Notes: generated by a model from the sequence alone, not told the origin. 64,000 nucleotides of DNA from Proteles cristata cristata (GCA_017311185.1 JAESUZ010000756.1:1116001-1180000), one strand, 5' to 3'. Positions 46,040 through 58,135 are shown, counted from the first letter of the stretch. Numbers and translations are program-made.

Positions 46040-46160
46040 CAGCCAACTTCCCGGCTGCAGCCTCCAACTTTAAGTACCGGTCTCCCGCGCTCATATGCAT
46101 TACAAAGGTGCTGGAAGCCGGCCAGGGGCCTTTGCCTTGCACTGACATTGGTTTAAACAT
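46040..46160 (-). promoter_or_regulatory. ESR1: ESR1 proximal promoter (promoter A) core
   Basis: Reading on the minus strand, TACTTAAAG at 46076-46068 is a weak TATA-like element. It is preceded by ATGCATATGAG (46100-46090), an octamer/E-box-like block, and by CACCTTTGTA. The order and spacing match the human proximal promoter from memory, where transcription starts about 27 nt downstream of the same element. The core sits at the upstream edge of the CpG island. The exact start site is not readable from sequence. Confidence 0.7.
46068..46076 (-). promoter_or_regulatory. TATA-like element of ESR1 promoter A
   Basis: TACTTAAAG on the minus strand, about 28-36 nt upstream of the predicted start site; it matches the element at the same place in human from memory. 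Confidence 0.6.
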
Positions 46161-46601
46161 TACTCCGGGCAGCAACTTGTCTTGGAGCGATCCCAACGAG
46201 GAGCTTCCCTGAACTTCACTTTACTTGTCGCTGCGGGAAGGAGGCTAAATTTCACTGCAGGAGGACGGTGGGGGGATGGAGAGGGGGGGACAGGGATCTC
46301 CTAAAGGTGGCCCACGGAAGATGAGGTTTAAAACAAACTCTCAAGACTAAGCCAAGGGCTGGCTTTCTGTACCGTGCTGCCTTATGTGCCCCCAAGCCAG
46401 CCTCCGATCTATCTCTGTTTGTCTCTCTTTCTGTGGGATTCACTCTCCCAGTTGGCTGGAAGTATGTAGTGTGTACACAGAATGACCCTGGGGAGGGCCA
46501 CTCTGTAACTGAGATATGGCAGATAGAGTGGGGTGTGCGGTTGCCTGCGCAGCCAGCCACAGACAGCTATATTTAGCAGCTTCAGGGACTGAGAGGAGAC
46601 C

Positions 46602-46628
46602 TGGGGGGGAAGGGGGGGGAGAGGGGGT
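46602..46628 (+). repeat. G-rich tract
   Basis: Long G runs (GGGGGGGAAGGGGGGGGAGAGGGGG), about 0.57 kb upstream of promoter A; a G-quadruplex candidate. Confidence 0.75.
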
Positions 46629-46639
46629 ACGGAGATAGA

Positions 46640-46770
46640 AAGGTGTACCTACAGCAAGAGCTGCACTTTGCCATCAAAAGCACAGTGCCTGACCTCAGTT
46701 TCCTCATCTGCACAACTGTCCCAGAGTGGTCTTCTGACCACGACCTTGTGAGGTGCTCCCAGCCCGGCTT
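46640..46770 (+). mobile_element. MIR fragment
   Basis: GTGCCTGACCTCAGTTTCCTCATCTG is replaced here by a close MIR core match, followed by CTTGTGAGGTGCTCC. Short and diverged. Confidence 0.55.
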
Positions 46771-47899
46771 ATGTTTGTGTTGGATCTTGCTCCCTTTATG
46801 AATTCTCATGTGAACGATGATTCACAAAAACCTTTGGTTAGGTGCACATGGGTGTTCGCGTCTCCCACAGGTTATGCAACCAAAACTTCAGGAAGTCGAA
46901 TATGAAATGTGACCTTTTCATACAAAATGTGACCTCAATTCATCAACCAGCTCTCTGGCTACTATGTTACACTGCTGGTCTAACCAACGAATTTGGACCT
47001 GCAGTACTACATTTCTGTTCTTTGTTCCTGCAATTGGACCTTCTCGGTTCACGTTGGCTATGATATGCAGAATCAAATATTCCGATGAAAAAGAAATAGA
47101 AAAAAAAGTTTTTAACTGAATTAGAATCTAAGCATACACACAAACAATATATATCTGTGTACAGACACACACACACACACAAAAGGTATGGTAAATATAC
47201 TGTGCACCCACAGTCCTGGGTAGTTTACACTTTGTAATAAACTTCCTTTGCCCCATCCTAATAGACTGATACAACTCTCTGACATGACCATCAATGCTTT
47301 GCTTTAACTACTATCCCAAACACCGGACAGAGTACCTAACAGAATGTTCACGGCACAGATAAATGCCAAGGTTGCTGTTACTAAGAGTAGGGTTTTTTCT
47401 TTAATACTAATAAGTACACATTTTCCCTAGTTCTTACAAGAACAGACAGACCATTTTTGGACAATATGCAGTTGTAGTTGGATTCATATGAAGACAAAAT
47501 TGAGCTGTGCATCAGTAGCCATAGATTATAGGCAAAGAAAGGGTTAAAATCACATTAGGTGAATCACAGATATTTCTCTTTATGGCCAGCAACCATTACT
47601 TTCCAAAGCAATTTTTTTCACAGATGATTTCGTTTCCACAAATCACACTTCCAATTTTCAAATGTCTTTTCTTAAACACATGCAAAAGCACTTCACGGGG
47701 CTCTTAAAAATCAGCGCCCACCCAATTATACCTAAATGCCACAAAGAATCCTACAAGTCCTATAAGGAAAAGGAGATACACGCAGAAACCCACTGAAAGC
47801 AGCGAATCCTCATCTCTCTTGCTAGGATACAGACACTGGCCAGAAAGGTAAGTTGCTTTCTCAAAATGCTAAAGCTACAAAGAGAGAAATCAAAACAAC

Positions 47900-48340
47900 C
47901 CTACCCTGCTGGATCAAGAGCGCCTTTCCAGAAATGTTCCATGGGCTTGCAGAAGTCGGGGGCTGACACAGAGAATGAAGGGAGGAATGTGCTCGCATGT
48001 GCGTGTAGCTTCGTGCGTGAGCGAGGCAGAGCGTGTGTGGATGTGTTTGTGTGTGGACCGGCAGGAGCCGGGAAGCAGCCAGTAGGCAGGGCACTTGCAG
48101 CCCCTCCCGGCAGGCACGCAGGCAGCCAGCCGGCTGCACCCAGCTGGGTGGACGGCAGAGCGGAGTGAGGAGCAGCTCACTGTCTGCTCACCGGGAGCAG
48201 AGTGGCACCTCCAGAGTCAGCGTCCTTGGGGAGAAGCAAACGCCCTCCCTTCGCTCCTCACCCTTGGAGCCTGGAAGGCACCCTGTGCTTTCTGCTGCCA
48301 CTGTAAGCAAGAGGGAAAACAGGCTTTTGCTGTAAATCAT
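47900..48340 (-). promoter_or_regulatory. Candidate distal ESR1 promoter / leader exon region
   Basis: A G+C-rich, CpG-containing block with no recognised repeat lies about 1.9-2.3 kb upstream of the predicted proximal start site. Human ESR1 has a second promoter with its own non-coding exon at about -2 kb that splices into the exon-1 acceptor. Distance and composition agree, but I did not identify a definite exon or donor (a weak AGG|GTAGGG-like site exists near 47900). This is inference. Confidence 0.4.
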
Positions 48341-49999
48341 AGGCTTATGGCTAAAATAGAATGCCCGTCAAAAGTGTATGGATATCAAGTTTACAAAATG
48401 TGACATGGGCGGTTTTTCCTGAAGAATGTAATTTAACAATAAAAGCCTTCTGGAATACACTTGGACCAAATGCCTTGCTGGCCCCGGCCCCCCACCCCCA
48501 CCCCAGCCACCCACCCCCAGTCTCTGAACAGACACACTATTGCTATGCCTCCGATTGCACCAGGAAACCAGACTTTGGAAGAAATGTTTTGGCATTCTAG
48601 GGATGTGTTTCCAGCTGAAATGTAATACTCCTCCACCTCGTTAACCAAACCCACAGACCTTTCCACGAATAGCTCAGTGGACTGCTTTCTGTAAACATAC
48701 AAAAATATATATATTATTAAAAGCCTGGGTCTGAAGATAAGACAAAGGTGGGTATCTCTACTTTCAACTGATTTCAGGCTTCCTGGTTGTCCTGATATTG
48801 ATCATGGTGTTGGGGGTGGGGGGGGAAGAGGAGGGTCTCTCATTTCTCAACAGTGCCCTGGATGGATCGACCTGGTCCTCAACTTTTCTCTTAACCATGG
48901 TAATAACACACAATAATAAGGTGCTCCCTTTCTGCCCTCGTGCAAGGTCCCAGGACACGTGACACCTAGCGGAGCTTTTGTTGCCAGACATTAGTCATGG
49001 CCTTGGGTATTAAATGACTCTAATCACAATGCCAGGAGTGGCCGGTCTCTGGCCCTGGGACCTTATGCAGTTACCAAGATATTATGAGCGGCTCTTCAGA
49101 GCAGTACAAAGACGTGAAAAGTCATATAAAAAAAGAGTTACAACAATGTTAATGCTGTCATATCGCAAATATATATTTCATGCTTTGACAGACCCGGAGG
49201 GTTGCAGCATTGACGCAGAAATGCTCTCCCAACTACAATCAGCTATAAAGACAAATACTGAAAAGCCAGTTACCCCTTTGTAGGCGACCGTGGTGAATCC
49301 TAACTCCTCCTTAGGTCACCAGTGGCCACCCGTGCAGTAGGCCAGTCCAAAATAAAACAAGAATGTGCAAGGAAGGAAGCAGAAGGGAAGGAAGGAGAGG
49401 AGAACGGAGAGGAAAGAAAGAAGGAAGAAAAAAGAGAGAGAAGGAGAAAGGATGGGGAATCTGCAAATAATCACAGGCTTTGATTATTCTGAGACCAACA
49501 ATCAGGGTTCGTCCTCTAAAGGCAGTCTTCTTGAATGCTTTCTCTACAGCATTCTGTCTCCTCTCCCTGGTCCATCTCCCAGGCTTGGGGACAGGGCTGG
49601 GGGAGGTCCCGCACCTTGCCAATTTTCTTTCAGTGTTTCTGGCAAACAGCCTCACGGCCCGGCCAGCTCCCAGCTCTCTCCTCTTCCCTGTCCCCACCGT
49701 CACGCCGGACACGCTCACCCGCCGCCGTGACTTACAGGTACTTGCAGGGGATGAAGGGTCACGTCTCTTTCTCTAGCTCCACCACCGAGTGTCCATCCAG
49801 ACCCACTTTTCCAGCGTCTCCTGGGCATCGCTGGCTGGCTCAAAATATGAGTCATCGTCCTCTCTCCCACAAACATGACGTTCCTCTCCACTCTGGCCTA
49901 TGAACAACATCACTGTCCCTCCTGTCGTTGAACGACGGTCTCTCAGTTTCCTGTGACAGCTGTCCCTCCCTCTCTTGTCTTCCACGTTGCTGAACATTC
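48341..49999. other. ESR1 upstream flank, mostly unique
   Basis: C-rich tract at 48482, G-rich tract at 48812-48832, and a purine-rich GGAAG/GAGAGA tract at 49365-49455. Opposed open frames at 49311-49900 look like composition effects. Confidence 0.6.
48482..48520 (-). repeat. C-rich tract (G-quadruplex candidate on minus strand)
   Basis: Runs of four to six C separated by one to three bases, just upstream of the candidate distal promoter. Confidence 0.75.
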
Positions 50000-50640
50000 T
50001 AGATCTGCTGCCTCTCCCTTTTCCCCCCGCTCCCTTCATTCTCCTTCAGCTGCATTCCCTGACCTGTTGTAAGAGCCTCCTAGCGACCTGCCTGCCTCTT
50101 CCTTCCGCCTCCTTAGATCCTGCTGCCTTTCACTTCCTCGGTTCTTACTGCTTTGGGATCCATCTTCTCATGACCCGCCTGTACCTTTACCCAGATCCTA
50201 GCTTCTCCAGGAGTTCAGGGCTTTCTTCTGCCTAGTGTATCTCCTCTGACATGTAGCCTGTGCTACGGCCCAACAAAACCCTTATGCTCCGGGCACTTAC
50301 AGCCTTCCCGATGACATTCTCTCTGTCCACGACCCGATTGCTGGCTTGTCAGGGGAAAACACGCTCTTCTTTAAGGTCCCCAAATGCCACCACATCCATA
50401 ACATCTTCCTTTACTCCTTTTTTAAAAGGAATTTTTTCTCCATTGAACGCCAATGGTATTCTCATGCACTTACTACATCCTTCCTTGAAATAAATTATTT
50501 ATATGTCTTTTTAACCCCCCTGTCCTGCTCAGAAGCTCTTTGAGAACGGTCTGCAGAGAGTTATTTGGGAATTCACTGAGTGCCTAGCACTGTGCCTGGT
50601 CATTTCAGGTCATCAAATACTGGCTAATTTATTAATCCAG
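50000..50640 (+). mobile_element. LINE L2 3' region
   Basis: Pyrimidine-rich L2-like body. Late words CTCAGAAGCTCTTTGAGAAC and GAGTGCCTAGCACTGTGCCT - CATCAAATACTGGCT match the L2 3' end. Confidence 0.65.
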
Positions 50641-51025
50641 ATACTTAAAAGAAAAAAATATCATATTTATCTGATAACCATCTCTAAAGGCTAGCTTTCC
50701 ATGTAACTAACATTCTACCATTTTCAAAAGTGTTGTTGCTAAAACATTATCTTTGTATCCTCACACCAACCAAGGCTATAGAGTCAAAATTCAAATCCAT
50801 AGTCTTGAAGACAAAGCCTGCAATTCTTAGCAGCATGACTCACAAGAGAGCTCTGAATTTTACCTCATAACCAGATAACACTATGACCCAACACAGCTTC
50901 TTCTCTAGCTCCATTCAAAGCAGTTTACATTTACAAAAACATTATTCCTACAACAGAAACATGAAAGAAAATACATGCAGGAAGATTTCCAAAACAGCTT
51001 ATAGTCCTAGAAATGGTACCTCCAG

Positions 51026-51228
51026 GGGTGCCTGGGTGGCTCAATTGGTGAAACATTCAACTTCGGCTCAGGTCACGATCTCACGGTTTGTGAGTTAGAA
51101 CCCCATGTTGGGTTCTGTGCTGACAGCTCAGAGCCAGGAGCCTGCTTCAGATTCTGTGTCTCCCTCGCTCTCCCCCTCCCCTGCTAGCATTCTGTCTCTC
51201 TCTCTCTCAAAAATAAATAAACACGTAA
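51026..51228 (+). mobile_element. CAN-SINE
   Basis: GGGGTGCCTGGGTGGCTCAA head to AAATAAATAAACACG tail. First SINE upstream of the promoter. Confidence 0.92.
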
Positions 51229-51477
51229 TAAAATGGTTGCTTCACTCTGAGACACAAGAGTCTAGCTATGTCTAAACTGACTGTTATTTTGATTGAAATG
51301 CTCTGTTTGGGAGCTTGTCTTTGTGCACTTATTTGACACCACCCATTTTCCTCTAAAGGAAAACGAAGAATTTCTGTTTTAGTTTTGCTCTTAAGCAGAA
51401 TTCAGCCTACTTGTTTTAAGGGTTTTTAATTAGCTCCTAGACTTTTTTCAACTGACCTTTGATTTGTGTTTTATAAG

Positions 51478-51670
51478 GAAAAATTTACATGCAGCGAGAT
51501 GCACATTTCATCTGTGTTCAGGTTAGAGAAATAGGTATGTCCTTGTAATAACTATCTAGTGAGGTTCTGGAGTGTTTCTATCACACCAGAAAGTTCCCTT
51601 CATGCCCTGCCCTAGTCAACTCCTAACTCCTGCAGGCAATCACTGTCCTAATATCTATCACCAGATTTAT
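51478..51670 (-). mobile_element. Old L1M-type fragment
   Basis: GGAGTGTTTCTATCACACCAG, GAAAGTTCCCTTCATGCCC and CCTGCAGGCAATCACTGTCC match an old L1 region in reverse. Confidence 0.6.
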
Positions 51671-51977
51671 GTTGCCTCCTGGCCCAGAATATGGCCCCCA
51701 TGACCTCTTACAAATTGGAGCACATATACCCTATTTCCAACCAATGACACGGCCAGTCTGGTGGTGGGCATGCAGTTTTGCCAAGGCGACCACGCACAGA
51801 GGTAGGTTTCTCTCAGTCAGAAGCCTTTTCCTGGGCTCAGCTCCTTCAAGACCACAGAATTTTGCTAACACTATATGCATGGACCTTTTTAAGTAGAACA
51901 GACTTTACATGATCAAACATAACATAAGCCTGAAAAGATTCAAGTTACTAAGAAGACAAGTGGAATCAGTATTCTTT

Positions 51978-52200
51978 TTTTTTAATTTTTTTTTAATGTT
52001 TATTTCTTTTTTAGAGAGAGAAAGATAGAGTGTGAGCGGAGAGGGGCACAGAGAGAGGGAGACACAGAATCTGAAGCAAGCTCCAGGCTCTGAGCTGTCA
52101 GCACAGAGCCAAAGCAGGGCTCAAACTCATGAACTGTGAGATCATGACCTGAGACGAAGTCAGATGCTTAAACGACTGAGACACCTCACCCAAGCACCCC
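51978..52200 (-). mobile_element. CAN-SINE
   Basis: Perfect 17-bp target duplication TGGAATCAGTATTCTTT at 51961-51977 and 52201-52217. Confidence 0.95.
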
Positions 52201-52217
52201 TGGAATCAGTATTCTTT

Positions 52218-52753
52218 AATATGTTCTTAAACAGCCTTTTCTCCCTGTGCCACTCCAAAAACCTTTTTGTAAAAATAAATAAGTAAAAATAAATGACTTA
52301 CAAGCCCAGAATCCAACCCAAGATTCTTAATCTCACAAACTCTGGGACTTCAGATGCCATTTCCTGGCTTCAGATTTAATTCGCCAGATTTAAATTGCCA
52401 GCTTTAAATTCTTAAATAGAATTTAGTAACTTTCACCTTACATTTTCTTGAAAAAAATTTTTAAAACATTCTAGAATATTTTTTAGATAACTGACATATC
52501 ACATACGTCAGAAGACACATTAGAAAGTACCTTCACCATAAGTGCCATGAGTGATAAAAGAATTCCAATTATTCCAATAGTAATTACACTGTGTCCCTTT
52601 TCCTCTCTTTATCTGTTATGTACTTGAGGAATCTCATTGCCAGCTTGGGGTATTCTCCGTACAGAGCAATATCTGGATTGTACCTAAAGTCACATTGATT
52701 TAAATAGTCTCAACTAATGTTGAGGACATGCACACAAAGGTGCACATGTGCGT

Positions 52754-52803
<50 letters not shown>

Positions 52804-53159
52804 CTAGTAATCAACCAAGTTTCCAACAAATAGGAAAAAAAGATATTTGTGCATTTTGAGCCTTTTCAGGGCTTTCTTCCCATTTTGTCACCACACTCAG
52901 TGGACAAGTGGCTACTTCCCACTCCTCTAAGCACCAAGGACGTCTAGGCTGGCCAGTGTTCCTCCCTTCTCCTGACTTCTTCACTTACAATCACACTGTC
53001 TCAAGGAAGTGATGTATTTATGAGCATGCCAGGGAATGATTCACTCATTCAGTTGACTCAAAAAAAATATACTGATAATACAATGCTATGTCAATATACC
53101 TCAATTTTACAAAATGTTGACTACTTACTATTTATCGGGACCATTCCTAAATGTTGGAC
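52218..53159. other. Upstream region, mostly unique
   Basis: Only the AC microsatellite at 52756 recognised. Confidence 0.6.
52756..52801 (+). repeat. (AC)n microsatellite
   Basis: About 22 CA/AC units, nearly uninterrupted; likely polymorphic. Confidence 0.95.
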
Positions 53160-53525
53160 ACTACCTAGTTAGCTCAGGCTGCCATTACAAAATACCATAG
53201 GCTACGTGCCTTAAAAACAGACACTTATTTTCTTATCGTTCTGGGGGCTGTAAGTCTGAGATGAGAGTGCCAGCAAGGTCAGATTCTGGTGAGGCCTCAC
53301 TGCCTGGCTTTCAGAAGGCTGTCGTCTCCCTGTGTCCTCACATAGAGAAAGGGCCCTCTTCTTCCTATAAGGCCATAGTCCTCTTGGATTAGGACTCTAC
53401 CTTTATAACCTCATTTAGCCTTAATTACCACCTAAAGATCCTATTTCCAGACACAGTTAACCTTGGAGGTTAGGGCTTCAAGATATGGATTTTGGAGAGA
53501 CAATTTGCTCCCCAGCAGTCACCCA
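53160..53525 (-). mobile_element. MLT1-like LTR (ERVL-MaLR)
   Basis: Reverse MLT1 pattern: GGCTGCCATTACAAAATACC, GTTCTGGGGGCTGTAAGTCT, CTCCCTGTGTCCTCACAT and a TTTTGGAGAGACAATTTGC end. Second MLT1-like copy in the window (first at 3475). Confidence 0.8.
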
Positions 53526-54354
53526 AATATAAACAAAGCCCTCATAGTACTTACCTCTATGGGGTTAGCGTTTACTTCTATTTAATGACCCCTCCTACTC
53601 TGCCACTTCTAAGAACATCTCTGCCTCTGTCTGCCCTCAGGGATTGATATTCCTCCAGGTTCAGCTCCTAGGCCCTCCTGTCTCCTCTGTACTTCCCCGG
53701 ATGATCTCAATCACTCTTAGGGTCTTAAGTTTCATCTGTACACTGAAAACTTAAAAATGGAAATCTCCACCCCAGATCTTTTGCCGGCTAGGAGAGCCAA
53801 CCAGTAGGAGAGCCTATTGGACATTTTTATTTGCATTTTCTTTTATTCAATACATATGTATTGAGCACCTACTATAGACTGGCCATTTGAAGCTCAACTT
53901 TTCCAAAATTAACTTATCGTTTTCCCCCAGACGACTCTGCCTTCTGTCTCCTAGCTCATCAAATGGCCCTGCAGTTCACGTAACCGTGTAAGCAAAACAA
54001 TCCAGGCTCCAGTCCCACTCCTCTTTCTCACTCCCTAGATTGGACCCATCACAAATCTTTCTTGTTTCTGTCTCCCTGACTGCTCTAAGTCTACTGTCTG
54101 TTCTCATCACTTTATGATGCTCAGGCCACTCTCTTCTCTCCCAAGTTGTGCCTCCAGGCTTTTCCTTTCACTGCCCATTCTTCACACCACAGGTAGAGTC
54201 ATCTTCCCCAACAGTAAGAGAACTTGAATTGTTCTCATTTCTCTAGAATCCCCATCCACTCTCCTACAGATATGGTGCTTCTGCCATATTGAATTCCTTT
54301 CAAGTTCCTCTAACCCTCTGGGTTCTGTGTAAGTCCAAATAGCAACATATGTAA
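53526..54354. other. Upstream region, pyrimidine-rich, unassigned
   Basis: Composition resembles decayed L2 leading into the 54355 fragment, but no firm match was made. Confidence 0.5.
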
Positions 54355-54700
54355 TTTACTCTACCTGGATTCTTCTTCCCACCTTTTCATCAGACTTACT
54401 CCTACCCATCCTCCAAGTCTCCCTTGAGACATCTCAGCCTCCAAGAGAAAACCTTCCTTGATTTCCTAATGGGTGCTCCTCTTATACATCCCCATTGCTC
54501 CCTAAACATCCCAGTTATAGTGCTTATGCTGTTGGAGCTTCCTGTGTATTTCTCCATATCCTCCCAATGACCTATAAATTCAAAACTAAGGCATACAGAG
54601 GCTATCTTTTTCCAAGCCATAAGTCCATTGCCTAGCACAATGCCTCATGTGTAATTGGCCCCTAATAAATATTGTTTAAAAAATGAATGTTTAAACCCCT
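54355..54700 (+). mobile_element. LINE L2 3' end
   Basis: CCTCCAAGTCTCCCTTGAGA, TTATAGTGCTTATGCTGTTG, TTGCCTAGCACAATGCCTCA and CCTAATAAATATTG match the L2 3' end. Confidence 0.75.
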
Positions 54701-54840
54701 CCCAGATATCACATTTGCATTGTTAACTAACTTTTTCAATAACCAACACAAAAGGAATGAATATAATGGCTAGAGTTTAGAACCAGAGCTTAGGGGAAAC
54801 TTGGGAAACATTCATATTTTCCAAACAAGTCAGATTTCTT

Positions 54841-55041
54841 TTTTTAATTTTTTTTTTTTGAGAGAGAGCGAGCACAAGCAGGGGAGGGGCTGAGACAGAG
54901 AGGGAGACACAGAATCTGAAGCAGGCTCCAGGTTCAGAGCTGTCAGCCCAGAGCCTGACCCAGGGCTCGAACCCATGAACCGTGAGATCATGACCTGAGC
55001 TGAAGTCAGATGCTTAACTTCATGAGCCACCCAGGCGCCTC
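54841..55041 (-). mobile_element. CAN-SINE
   Basis: Target duplications AACAAGTCAGATTTCTT (54824-54840) and AACAAATCAAATTTCTT (55042-55058), two mismatches in 17 bp. Confidence 0.95.
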
Positions 55042-55079
55042 AACAAATCAAATTTCTTAACACATAACAGGCTATTAGA

Positions 55080-55245
55080 ACTGATTGTCCCTTAATGAGT
55101 TATTGAGCCCAATCTCTTCATTGTATTTATAAGAAAACCAAGACCCAGAAAGACATAGGAAATTTGCAGAAGATTATATGGCTAGGGGACGTGGACTGGA
55201 AACTGGGCCTTCAAATTAGGGTTTCTAACCTACCCCAGCATCTCT
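55080..55245 (-). mobile_element. MIR
   Basis: TATAAGAAAACCAAGACCCAG, ATATGGCTAGGGGACGTGGA: a diverged reverse MIR core. Confidence 0.6.
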
Positions 55246-55728
55246 GAATGGCTACTGTGTTCTTTTTTCTCTAGTGTGGGCCATGATTAGCATAAGTCAA
55301 ATTAAAGATATAAACTTGGTGGCTCGGTGAGCTATTCTTAGAGTCTTAGAAGTCCCCAATGGTTTGGAAAATACAAGACAGCTTCCACATTCTCAAATCA
55401 CTTGTAAAGAAATAGGGAGAAGGATTTGAGAACATAAGTTAAAAACATTGACAGAACTCATGGACAGATAAATAACCTGCCTGAGAAAACACGAAGAAAT
55501 GAGTTATGCTACCCCAATTCATTACTCCACAGAATAGAGTCCATTTAGGTCTGACTTGTATGACCACAGCATTTGAATCAAACTTTCTAGTTAAAAACAA
55601 ACAAACAAAAAACCAGACAAGCAAACAAAAAAACCCTTTAAATCCTTCTTAGATCGGCTAAATTGTACAAACTTGCAAACAATTATACCTGTAAGCAAAA
55701 AAAAAATTAAATTAATTGCTTTACTTTA

Positions 55729-55920
55729 AATTTTTTTAACATTTATTTATTTTTGAGAGAGAGTTGGGGAGGAGAAGAGAAGGAGACACAGAATCTGAAG
55801 CAGGCTCCAGGCTCTGAGCTGTCGGCACATAGCAGGATGCGGGGCTCAAACTCACAAACTGTGAGATCATGACCCGAGCCAAAGTCAGACACTTAACTGA
55901 CTGAGCCATGCAGGTGCCCC
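55729..55920 (-). mobile_element. CAN-SINE
   Basis: Perfect 15-bp target duplication AATTGCTTTACTTTA at 55714-55728 and 55921-55935. Confidence 0.95.
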
Positions 55921-55935
55921 AATTGCTTTACTTTA

Positions 55936-57915
55936 TTTGATAAACTTCAACCATCAAGAGGACCCAACTTGAACGACTTAAAGGAAAGACCCTTCCTATT
56001 ACTCATCAAGAAAACCACTTAATGATCAAAACATGCTAGCCTTCCTAAAAACCATAGCCTCTTAAAAGAACTGGAAAGATTATTGGGACTAACATTATAA
56101 ACACTCAAAGACTTAGAAGAATTTAGTGGCAAACTTTTAGCCAGTTCTCAAGTAAAGACATCATCACTCAGTGACATTTGCCAACAACTTTTTGTGCTAC
56201 AAATGCAAAGAAGGAATAATTCCACAAACTTTTCTGCCAAATGCTAATAAGTGGCTAACTGTACAAATTGTAATTTCTCCCCTTTACTCTACCCTGCCTT
56301 TCCCTTCAATTTTCTGTCCTTACTACATGTCTACCTCTTCCTTATCTGCTGGTAAGCTTCTGTCTTCTTTGAAGTCTTTGCAAGCCAGCCCTAATCTATG
56401 TAGGTCACCCCACTGAGATCCAGAATTCTAGAGTAAAAAATGTCTACCCAGCCAACATGTTATTTCTTACATGTGTGTTCTCAACTCCCTTGCCTTCCTT
56501 TTCAATGGCCCAAGTCACTGATATTCCTTCTTCAACACAATGGCCCCAGGCCCAGGCATAAATGTCAATGGGTGCCCCAAGTTCAAACGGAACACTTCCC
56601 TCAACCTTCCAACTCCCTATCCTATCCAAACTCCAAGTTGCTCAAGGTCTTAATTTCAGTTTATAGAAACACATCTGATTGTACTCATTTCCATTCTTAT
56701 GTGACATGCAGGTATTTGAAAAAGGAAACCGTATTAAACTAAGAAAATCTCTCCATGTGGAAGTGCAGGGTCATGAAAGGCAGAGCAGAGCCCAGGGTCT
56801 GGGAAGAGGTATTTAGAAATGGTGTCCTCTGCTTGTCTTTTTCCAGAGGTTTGAAAATTGGAAATGGAAATGACCTCTCTCAAACCACCCCTTGGTTAAC
56901 CCTTGGGGTGCCATGAGAAAGACATGCCCTTTCTCCTCATGGGGACAATCTTTCTTCTTGCCTAAGAATCAGCACAGTCAGTGCCTGGGGGCCAACGCAA
57001 CAGTCCAATCAGAGACGCTGACCATTTTCCCAAAGGAAAACTGAAGGTGAAACATTCCAAATACCTAAAATTTTCTTACTCCCTTGCTCCTTTGTGACGC
57101 TAGAGACAGAGGAACATTAAACCAATAAAGTTATGTTGTAGATGATTGTCAAATGTCTCAAGTTTAAGTCCGACAGTCCTACTCCCATGGGCTTTTTTTC
57201 ATGAAAAATGTGGTCTCGGACTCTTTGTGACGGGATAACTTAGCTTTTTCAGAGCGGGCATCAGAGCAACTGAACTAAATAGAGTTTTGCCCGTGAGTCT
57301 AGATATACTTCTTCTTGAAAATAAATGCTGCATTCATGCAAATAAATGGACCCCAGACCACCCCTTACTATATCCTTTACATCCTTTTGCATCTCTGCCT
57401 GCCAGGCCTGCTTATTGTTCTGGGTAATCTAGCATTTGCTGAGTGGCCAGGAGCACATGCAACCTCAGTTTCATACTTTTCACATGGTTTAAAGGAATTT
57501 CCATAGAAAGTCTGAGCCAGAACCTTCTGAGTCCCAGCCTGTACCACCTGGGGGCCTCATTCCCAGCAGCTGTGATTGAGTTTCATCATCTACCACCCCA
57601 GTCTGTGTGTGGGGAGGAAAGACGTTGGCAAAGGAAACCAGATTGTCTCCACCTCGCTGTAAACTGGTTTGGTGGTGAGGATTATTTCTGTTCACTCTGA
57701 GCTAGTGCAGTCTGAGCATGATCCCCAAATTGGAGACTCTTCTTTCATACAGGTATGACAACAACCAAAACATCCTTTCTCCTTTCTCTAGAGTTGATTT
57801 CTTTACTGATACCTCTAAACTTTGTCAGAGGCCAAAGGTAAATCAGGATGGCTGTTAATTAAGCATCTATCATATGCTTTACAGATGTTATATCACTTTA
57901 AAACTTTAAGTGTAG
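55936..57915. other. Upstream region, unique
   Basis: No repeat or gene recognised in about 2 kb. Confidence 0.55.
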
Positions 57916-58135
57916 AGGGGCTCCTGGGTGGCTCAGTCAGTTGAGCATCCAACTTTGGCTTAGGTTATGATCTTGCGGTCTGTGAGTTTGAGCCCGTGTC
58001 AAGCTCTGTGCTGAGAGCTCAGAGCCTGGAGCCTGCTTTGGATTCTGTGTCTCCCTCTCTCTCCGCCACTCTTCTGCTCGCACTCTGTCTCTCTCTTCCA
58101 AATTAATAAACGTTAAAAAATTTTTTAATAAAATA
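57916..58135 (+). mobile_element. CAN-SINE
   Basis: GGGGCTCCTGGGTGGCTCAG head through the CT-rich body to AATTAATAAACGTTAAAA. Confidence 0.92.

Larger units (their letters stand above)
45825..46040 (-). other. ESR1: ESR1 5' untranslated leader (proximal promoter transcript)
   Basis: The stretch between the predicted start site and ATG 45824 closely resembles the human ESR1 exon-1 leader as I remember it. Matching blocks include GACATGCGCTG, CTCTAACC, GGGCTGTGCTCTT and GTGGCC. The 5' end is set by placing the start about 28-30 nt downstream of the TATA-like element at 46068-46076, so it is approximate. The leader is GC-rich, carries one 20-codon uORF and contains an internal splice acceptor 70 nt before the ATG. 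Confidence 0.7.
45130..46060. other. CpG island over ESR1 promoter, exon 1 and start of intron 1
   Basis: Base composition changes abruptly to very high G+C with dense CpG, for example in 45170-45370 and 45540-45660, against an AT-rich flank on both sides. It covers the start of the first intron, all of coding exon 1, the leader and the promoter core. In mammals the ESR1 island is a well-known target of promoter methylation; any methylation state here is unknown. Confidence 0.88.
46161..47899. other. ESR1 upstream flank, mostly unique
   Basis: G-rich tracts at 46270-46290 and 46602, a short MIR piece at 46640, and an AC run at 47166-47180. No coding frame recognised. Confidence 0.6.

Noticed and set aside
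45876..46196. 106-codon frame upstream of ESR1 on the minus strand
   Set aside because: Most of it lies upstream of the predicted transcription start; only the last 20 codons are in the leader, and these are listed as the uORF.
49311..49903. Overlapping frames of 98-135 codons on both strands
   Set aside because: Biased composition (purine-rich on one strand, Ser/Pro/Leu-rich on the other) explains the lack of stops; no conserved motif.
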